64,000 nt of DNA, taken from the NCBI GenBank assembly GCA_965197005.1, contig OZ239982.1:2418001-2482000 (forward strand). Direction: 5' to 3'. This DNA comes from G965197005 sp965197005. GTDB lineage: Bacteria > Pseudomonadota > Gammaproteobacteria > Pseudomonadales > Oceanobacteraceae. The position numbers were made by a program, and so were the translations under genes. Positions 58,928 through 64,000 of this stretch are shown here, piece after piece; position 1 is the first letter of the stretch; every line of letters starts with the position of its first letter. The notes beneath the pieces are model-generated. The model was given only the letters and a program-made list of their open reading frames with translations, was not told the origin of the DNA and searched no databases.

Positions 58928-59683
58928 TTAATCCCCTGCGCTGCGCTTACCTTCTTGTAGATAGGCCTGTAGCATGGTTTCAATCACTCTTGGGTTTTGT
59001 CCACTTTGAATGCTTAGGAGCGCATCAATAATCATTGATTTTAAACGACTTTCTTCTTCATTTCTGAGGGTCAGTTTATCTGCAATAGGCAGCGCCATCA
59101 TATTGGCCATCATTGCACCATAAAGTGTGGTTAAAAGGGCAACGGCCATGGCAGGACCAATAGATTTAGGGTCGTCCATATTAGCAAGCATTGCCACCAA
59201 ACCAATTAATGTGCCAATCATACCCATAGCAGGGGCAACATCACCTATGGCTTTAAAAATAGACGCACCAATTTCATGGCGGTCACTGGCTTGTTTGCGA
59301 TCTTTATTTAGCAAGGTGCGTACAACATCAGGGTCATGTCCATCTACCAACAATTGAATGCCGGTTGCCAAAAAGTCATTGCTTACTTCTTTTCCTTCTA
59401 AAGAAAGCAGTCCTCCTTTCCGTGCTAATCCTGCTAAATCAACAACTTCTTCAATAATGGTTTCAGGTTTGGCGAGTTTAAAAATAAAGGCTTTCGCTGC
59501 AATTTTGGCGGCACTTAAAAATTGTCCTAACTCATATTTCATTAAAACGGCAAACAAACTACCCACAAAAACAATGAGTAAAGAGGGCACATTGATAAAA
59601 ATGGTCACATCGCCACCTAGCACCATTGCCATAATGACGATACCAAAAGCACCTAATAAACCGACCAGCGTTGCTAAATCCAC
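58928..59683 (-). CDS. Flagellar stator protein MotA/PomA
   Basis: A 251-residue membrane protein with four helices (about 2-20, 28-45, 145-168, 180-200). It has a cytoplasmic loop with LARKGGLLSLEGKE, the conserved prolines in DVAPAMGMIGTLIGLVAML, and GPAMAVALLTTLYGAMMANMMALPIADKL. Resembles PomA of Vibrio more than E. coli MotA (about 295), so the motor may use sodium; inference. motB follows 2 bases on. Upstream I see no clear sigma-28 or sigma-54 motif. Confidence 0.92.
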   Translation of the reverse strand: MDLATLVGLLGAFGIVIMAMVLGGDVTIFINVPSLLIVFVGSLFAVLMKYELGQFLSAAKIAAKAFIFKLAKPETIIEEVVDLAGLARKGGLLSLEGKEVSNDFLATGIQLLVDGHDPDVVRTLLNKDRKQASDRHEIGASIFKAIGDVAPAMGMIGTLIGLVAMLANMDDPKSIGPAMAVALLTTLYGAMMANMMALPIADKLTLRNEEESRLKSMIIDALLSIQSGQNPRVIETMLQAYLQEGKRSAGD

Positions 59684-59926
59684 AGTAGTTCCTATTTATT
59701 TTGTATTAAATAATACTCTTGAGTGTAGCTAAAAAATGAAGTTTTGCAGAAAAAATATGTGTTGTTATGGCAATAAAAATAAGCAAATTGATACCGCTAC
59801 TAGGCGAGATAACAGCAATTTTACTAAATGACTTACTAAACGCCTTACTAAACGATTTTACATTAGCGTTTTTAAAAGAGATGTTTAAGGGAATAAGCCT
59901 ACTTGGGGCGCAAAATAGGCAAAAAA

Positions 59927-59946
59927 AACAGCCCCGAGGGGCTGTT
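59927..59946 (-). terminator. Terminator of the porin gene
   Basis: AACAGCCC / GGGCTGTT, an 8-bp stem with a 4-base loop, followed on the minus strand by eight T. It lies 22 bases past the porin stop. Confidence 0.9.
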
Positions 59947-59968
59947 TTTTATCCAATCGATATGGGGT

Positions 59969-61021
59969 TTAGAATTTGTATTGCAAACCTAAATCGATCG
60001 CCGTTTCAGGCTTATCCTTAGCACCAGCAGCACCAGAATTTGAGGTGCTATGTGCAACGTCTGTATAAGCTAAAACATTTTCAGCTAAATCAAAGTTAAC
60101 CCCTGCTAGAATACGCATTGACTTTTTGTCTTTAGCTGTTTTATATGCAGTATTACTGAATTGCAAGCGAGGAGTTATACTACCCACAGCGTAAGATACC
60201 GATGCCAAGATATTAGTTTGAGTTTCTTTTGAATCTCCATTTTTATTGGTATCGTACATAACACCAAGCTGTAGATTTTCTACCATATTAAGCTGCGCTA
60301 CAGCACGAATGCCTGTAGATGCTTTAGAGCCTCTTTTTTCTGCATAGCCATCAGATACACCCGTATCGAAAGCAACCGCGGCATAAATACCATCTTGCTC
60401 AAAAGAAACTGCTGTAGAAATTCTCATAGAGCCATTATTAGCCTGATAATCGCCTGCGCCTTTTTTCACTTCATCAATTTTAGAACGAGGTGCTAAACCT
60501 AATGCAAACTTAACACCAGATAAACTTGGAGAAGTATACTGAATAAATTTACGAGCCTTAACTTCGTTAAGGCTTTCAAAACCGCCCACATTATTAGCAA
60601 GGTCAACATCTTTTTTGGCTTCTTTCATTGGAGTATCAAATACACCTAATTTTATTTCACCAAAATTAGCATCAATACCGATATAACGAGTACCTACAGA
60701 TATTCCATCTTTTATATCCGCTCCTGCTTGAGGAGGAATGCTAGAATCCGCTTTTGTTTCAACACCGACGATATCGCCGTTTAATTCAATTTTATAAATA
60801 CCTTTAATGCCGTCATCAATTGCAACATCGCCTTTAACGCCAACTCTTGCGGCATTACTGGTCAAGCTAAGAGTAGTATAACTATTATCTTTAGATGATT
60901 TTTGCATTTTCGTTTGCAAAGAAGCATCAACTTTACCATAGACAGTAGGAGCGGCTTGAGCTGTAGTAGTTACAACACCAGCTGCTGCGATTAGTGCAGT
61001 AAATAATGCAGTTTTTTTCAT
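59969..61021 (-). CDS. Gram-negative porin
   Basis: A 350-residue outer-membrane beta barrel of the OmpC/Porin_4-like class. The signal peptide is KKTALFTALIAAAGVVTTTAQA, cut before APTVYGKVDASLQ, a usual first strand. Alternating patterns follow through the chain; loop 3 would be near DLANNVGGFESLNEVKARKF. The C terminus is LGLQYKF, ending in the phenylalanine needed for Bam-dependent insertion. Upstream (61022-61260) is a 239-base gap with the leader and a T-rich tract after phoU. Specificity unknown; the pst-phoU neighbours hint at phosphate limitation, but no Pho box is clear. Confidence 0.9.
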   Translation of the reverse strand: MKKTALFTALIAAAGVVTTTAQAAPTVYGKVDASLQTKMQKSSKDNSYTTLSLTSNAARVGVKGDVAIDDGIKGIYKIELNGDIVGVETKADSSIPPQAGADIKDGISVGTRYIGIDANFGEIKLGVFDTPMKEAKKDVDLANNVGGFESLNEVKARKFIQYTSPSLSGVKFALGLAPRSKIDEVKKGAGDYQANNGSMRISTAVSFEQDGIYAAVAFDTGVSDGYAEKRGSKASTGIRAVAQLNMVENLQLGVMYDTNKNGDSKETQTNILASVSYAVGSITPRLQFSNTAYKTAKDKKSMRILAGVNFDLAENVLAYTDVAHSTSNSGAAGAKDKPETAIDLGLQYKF

Positions 61022-61260
61022 AATATGTGTTTCCTGTTTAGTTAGTTAAAAATTGTTTTGAACCAAATTATATGAACTCTGGTCCTGCAACAATGGGTTT
61101 ATTTTATTGGCTTTGGTGAATTTTGCAAACGGTTATCACTGTTTGCCCCTAAAAAAATTATGTTTAAGGTAGCAGATTAGTAGCTTTCGTCAACACCTAT
61201 TTAACATTAATTTTGTTTTTTTTACTTTTTTTTGCCTTTTTTGGGCTTTTTTTCCTTTCT

Positions 61261-61971
61261 TTAACGCTTTTTTGTAATCTCACTTAAAGGAAGATGGCGA
61301 ATATCTTCTCCACTGACAAGGTAAATTACTTGCTCGCCAATGTTGCGGGTGTGGTCGCCTATGCGTTCTATGGCACGCAAAATCCAGATTACATTCACTG
61401 CTTGGCTAATGGAGCGTGGGTCTTCCATCATGTAGGTAATGAGTTCTCTTAATGCGGAACCATATTGGCTGTCTACCAGTTTGTCATTTTGTACTACGCT
61501 GATGGCTTCTTCTACGTCGCCACGGGTAAAGGCGTTTAAAGAGTTGTTGACCATATTAATGACTTCTTGTCCCATATAGTGCATGGATTGCTTGCAGATG
61601 TTGATTTTGGGTTGGTTGTTGTCAATCATTTCAATGGTGTGTAAGGCAACTTTGTAGGCCTCGTCTGCGGCTCGCTCTAAATCACGTACAACACGAGATA
61701 CGGCGAGTATCATACGCAAGTCGGAGGCGGCAGGTTGACGTTTGAGTAATACTTTGGCACAGCATTCATCTAAATAAACTTCTTTTTTGTCTACTTCTTT
61801 TTCATCGCCTATTACTTGGTTGGCAAGTTCGGAATCGCCATTAACAACGGCTTTAATGGCTTTGGCAACTTGCCGTTCAACTAAACCGCCCATTTCCATT
61901 AAAAGGGTGCGGATTTCTTCTAGTTCTTCGTTAAATTGCCCTGAGGTGTGTTGATTAAAGTTCATGTCCAA
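61261..61971 (-). CDS. phoU: Phosphate signalling protein PhoU
   Basis: A 236-residue helical protein, two three-helix bundles with metal-binding ExxxD repeats: RQVAKAIKAVVNGDSELANQVI and RDLERAADEAYKVA in the first, VVQNDKLVDSQYG and RAIERIGDHTRNIGEQVIYLVSGEDIRH (in parts) in the second. It restrains PhoR and the Pst transporter when phosphate is ample. It is the last gene of pstA-pstB-phoU, 21 bases after pstB. Confidence 0.96.
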   Translation of the reverse strand: MDMNFNQHTSGQFNEELEEIRTLLMEMGGLVERQVAKAIKAVVNGDSELANQVIGDEKEVDKKEVYLDECCAKVLLKRQPAASDLRMILAVSRVVRDLERAADEAYKVALHTIEMIDNNQPKINICKQSMHYMGQEVINMVNNSLNAFTRGDVEEAISVVQNDKLVDSQYGSALRELITYMMEDPRSISQAVNVIWILRAIERIGDHTRNIGEQVIYLVSGEDIRHLPLSEITKKR

Positions 61972-61992
61972 TTTTTTTCTCCTGCTAGTTGT

Positions 61993-62811
61993 CTAGCCAA
62001 AACGACCTGTAATGTAGTCTTCGGTAAGTGAGTGTTCCGGTGTATGGAACAGTTTGTCTGTTTTATTTACTTCTATTAGTTGCCCTAAATGAAAGTAGGC
62101 TGTGCGCTGAGAAACCCGTGCTGCTTGTTGCATGGAGTGGGTGACGATGGCGATGGTGTATTTTTCTCGCAATTCGTCAATCAACTCTTCTATGCGTGCG
62201 GTGGCTATGGGGTCTAAAGCAGAGCATGGCTCGTCCATAAGGATAACCTCGGGGTCAACGGCAATGGTTCTGGCAATACATAAACGCTGCTGTTGCCCTC
62301 CTGATAGCCCTGTTCCAGGTGCGTCTAGTCGATCTTTGACTTCACGCCATAGTCCTGCTCGTTTTAGGCTTTTTTCAACTATGTCATCAAGCTCGCCTTT
62401 GGATTTGGTTAGCCCGTGGATTTTGGGCCCGTAAGCGATGTTGTCGTAAATGGATTTGGGAAAGGGGTTGGGCTTTTGAAAAACCATTCCAACTTGCGCC
62501 CTAAGTGGCACAACGTCTACTTTGGGGTGATAAATTTCTTTGCCATCAAGTAAAAATTCGCCTTCTACACGGCAGATGTCGATGGTGTCGTTCATGCGGT
62601 TTAAACAGCGCAAGAAGGTGGATTTACCACAGCCTGAGGGTCCAATTAGTGCAATCACTTCTTTTTCGCCAATGTCTAGGCTGACATCAAAGATGGATTG
62701 CTTTTCACCATAAAATACGTTGACGTTGCGGGCTTTGATTTTGCCGTTGTCACTAAAGGGTTGACCTACGGTTTGGTGGTTTTCAATGATGCTGAGTTTG
62801 TCGTCGTTCAT
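61993..62811 (-). CDS. pstB: Phosphate ABC transporter ATPase PstB
   Basis: A 272-residue ABC ATPase for phosphate uptake. Walker A IGPSGCGKSTFLRCLNRMND (a PstB hallmark with NRMND), Q-loop GMVFQKPNPFPKSIYDN, signature LSGGQQQRLCIARTIA, Walker B VILMDEPCSALDPIA, and the H-loop VTHSMQQAARVS. The N-terminal 25 residues before KARNVNVFYG are a short extension. It lies 22 bases after pstA. Confidence 0.97.
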   Translation of the reverse strand: MNDDKLSIIENHQTVGQPFSDNGKIKARNVNVFYGEKQSIFDVSLDIGEKEVIALIGPSGCGKSTFLRCLNRMNDTIDICRVEGEFLLDGKEIYHPKVDVVPLRAQVGMVFQKPNPFPKSIYDNIAYGPKIHGLTKSKGELDDIVEKSLKRAGLWREVKDRLDAPGTGLSGGQQQRLCIARTIAVDPEVILMDEPCSALDPIATARIEELIDELREKYTIAIVTHSMQQAARVSQRTAYFHLGQLIEVNKTDKLFHTPEHSLTEDYITGRFG

Positions 62812-62833
62812 AAGGTTGTCTCTCGGTTAATGG

Positions 62834-64000
62834 CTACCAACGACGCTCTAGGCGACGTCTTAACATCACGGCAGCGGCGTTCATAAAAATTAAAAAGCTA
62901 AGTAGTACAATAATGGCACCTGAGGTTTTTTCGGTAAAGGCACGTTCTGGACTATCTGACCATAGGAAAATTTGTACTGGCAGTACGGTGCTGGGGTCAT
63001 TAATAAAGCTAGGTACGTCTACAACAAAGGCTATCATACCTATCATTAATAAAGGGGCGGTTTCGCCTAGGGCTTGCGCCATGCCAATAATAGAGCCTGT
63101 GAGCATACCGGGCATGGCAAGCGGCAACACATGATGAAAGACCATTTGTACTTTGGAGGCACCAACGCCATAGGCGGCTTCACGTATGGAGGGCGGTACG
63201 GATTTAATGGCGGCTCTGGCGGCAATAATGATGGTGGGTAAGGTCATTAGGGTTAAGACTAGCCCTCCAATTAATGGGGTGGAGCGGGGTACGCCAAAAA
63301 TATTGATGAAGATGGCTAGACCTAATAGTCCAAAGATGATGGAGGGTACGGCTGCTAGGTTGTTGATGTTAATTTCAACAATTTCGGTAATGCGATTTTT
63401 GGGTGCAAACTCTTCTAAATAAACGGCAGCGGCAATGCCAATGGGAAATGAGAGTAAAAAGGTGACCAGTAAAGTCAGTAAGCTGCCTACAATAGCGCCT
63501 TTTATACCTGCTAGTTCTGGCTCTCTGGAGTCTCCTTGAGTAAAGAAGTCGCTATTGAAAATGCTGTGAAGTTGCCCTGTTTGGCGTAGTTTTTGTGCTA
63601 TAAGTACGGCTTTTTCTTTTAGCACTCGTTGTTGTTTGTTGGTTTGCAAGTATTTAAACCATTGGTCTACGTCGGTGTCGGCAATTAGGTTTAAAGTGAC
63701 GGTTTTGCCTAAACTTTTGGGGTTGGCAAGCAGGTAATCTCGTAATTGCCATTCGGCTCCTACGCTATATAGGCTATATACAATTTTGCTTTCAGCTCGA
63801 TTGCTGGTGCTAAAGTTGTGCCTGAGGTTTTTTTTAAGCAGGCCTAAAAAGTTGGCTTCTCTTAGTTCGTCTGCACTGGGGTTGCTGTTTAGCCCTAAGT
63901 AGTCGTTGTCAAAATGTATTTGTGTGCTGATTACGGTTTGGCTAAAAGTGGGCAAGCCTTTGTAAAGTATGTCTGTAAATAAGACGATTAGGGCAAGCAC
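62834..64000 (-). CDS. pstA: Phosphate ABC transporter permease PstA, 5' partial
   Basis: The gene runs off the right window edge; 388 codons are visible. The first helix (LALIVLFTDILYKGL) leads to a large periplasmic part of about 130 residues, which marks the long PstA form of gammaproteobacteria, and then the permease core: GAIVGSLLTLLVTFLLSFPIGIAAAVYLEEFAP (in part), PSIIFGLLGLAIF, the EAA loop REAAYGVGASKVQMVFHHVLPLAMPGM, and ALGETAPLLMIG. It ends MLRRRLERRW. pstS and pstC would lie upstream, outside the window. Confidence 0.94.
   Translation of the reverse strand: MLALIVLFTDILYKGLPTFSQTVISTQIHFDNDYLGLNSNPSADELREANFLGLLKKNLRHNFSTSNRAESKIVYSLYSVGAEWQLRDYLLANPKSLGKTVTLNLIADTDVDQWFKYLQTNKQQRVLKEKAVLIAQKLRQTGQLHSIFNSDFFTQGDSREPELAGIKGAIVGSLLTLLVTFLLSFPIGIAAAVYLEEFAPKNRITEIVEININNLAAVPSIIFGLLGLAIFINIFGVPRSTPLIGGLVLTLMTLPTIIIAARAAIKSVPPSIREAAYGVGASKVQMVFHHVLPLAMPGMLTGSIIGMAQALGETAPLLMIGMIAFVVDVPSFINDPSTVLPVQIFLWSDSPERAFTEKTSGAIIVLLSFLIFMNAAAVMLRRRLERRW

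Noticed and set aside
59767..60021. 84-codon plus-strand reading between motA and the porin
   Set aside because: It runs through the porin terminator and into the porin 3' end in antisense, and its middle is a short internal repeat; no sign of a gene.
61022..61260. Pho box before the porin
   Set aside because: No pair of CTGTCAT-like repeats at 11-base spacing; only isolated partial matches.
61200..61260. T-rich tract after phoU as a rho-independent terminator
   Set aside because: The purine-rich minus strand has only a 3-bp hairpin (GCC/GGC), and the tract is A-rich in the sense of transcription.

Overview
The window reads as chromosome of a gammaproteobacterium with a fairly low GC content. 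The evidence is conserved gene order: epd-pgk-fba; pyrG-eno-ftsB-ispD-ispF-truD-surE-pcm; rlmE-ftsH-folP-glmM opposite yhbY; yggS-proC opposite pilT-pilU; hslV-hslU; rplU-rpmA-obgE-proB. It suggests a motile (PomA/PomB-type stator, FliK), type IV piliated, Gram-negative cell with porin and Kdo synthesis. A CcoM-like small protein behind an FNR/Anr-type promoter suggests low-oxygen respiration. Genus cannot be assigned from what I can see. I found no tRNA, rRNA or CRISPR array.

Layout. 1-1568: two permease subunits of a Mn/Fe ABC importer, the first cut by the window edge. 1656-5845: thioesterase, then epd, pgk and a Calvin-type class II aldolase. 5981-9925: PilZ protein, FAH-family enzyme, a 37-residue CcoM-like protein with an FNR-type promoter, a PLP enzyme and a DUF819 membrane protein. 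9977-11387: tandem secreted paralogues. 11473-17321: PhnA-like protein, glmM, folP, ftsH, rlmE, and divergent yhbY. 17481-28632: KAS III-like enzyme, fabA, glucokinase, uracil permease, then the pyrG-to-pcm run. 28629-32585: a glycosylase-like protein, a secreted protein, a lipoprotein, proC and yggS. 32723-36422: pilT and pilU, the latter split by an IS110-family element. 36502-43002: hslUV behind a sigma-32 promoter, a lipoprotein, kdsA, proB, obgE, rpmA and rplU. 43282-49433: tehB, a domain-permuted GH3 enzyme, a frame-split fliK with a sigma-54-like promoter, and a thioesterase.

49500-55950 is an accessory island. It carries a 7-bp tandem array, short palindromes with an invariant GGACAGTCA-type core and changing stems, a secreted protein, a 1.1-kb duplication with two copies of an unrecognised 340-residue protein, and the second IS copy. 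56015-64000 returns to core genes: tag, rsmE, a PilZ protein, the stator pair, a porin, phoU, pstB and a partial pstA.

The most unusual signal is how the island's repeats and the IS relate. Both IS copies sit in near-identical target sequence, one in pilU and one in a palindrome of the island. They leave no duplication beyond a CA dinucleotide, and each carries a 70-nt foldable segment just 3' of the transposase, as expected for a guide RNA of the IS1111 type. The same palindrome core also lies across the ribosome-binding site and start codon of kdsA.
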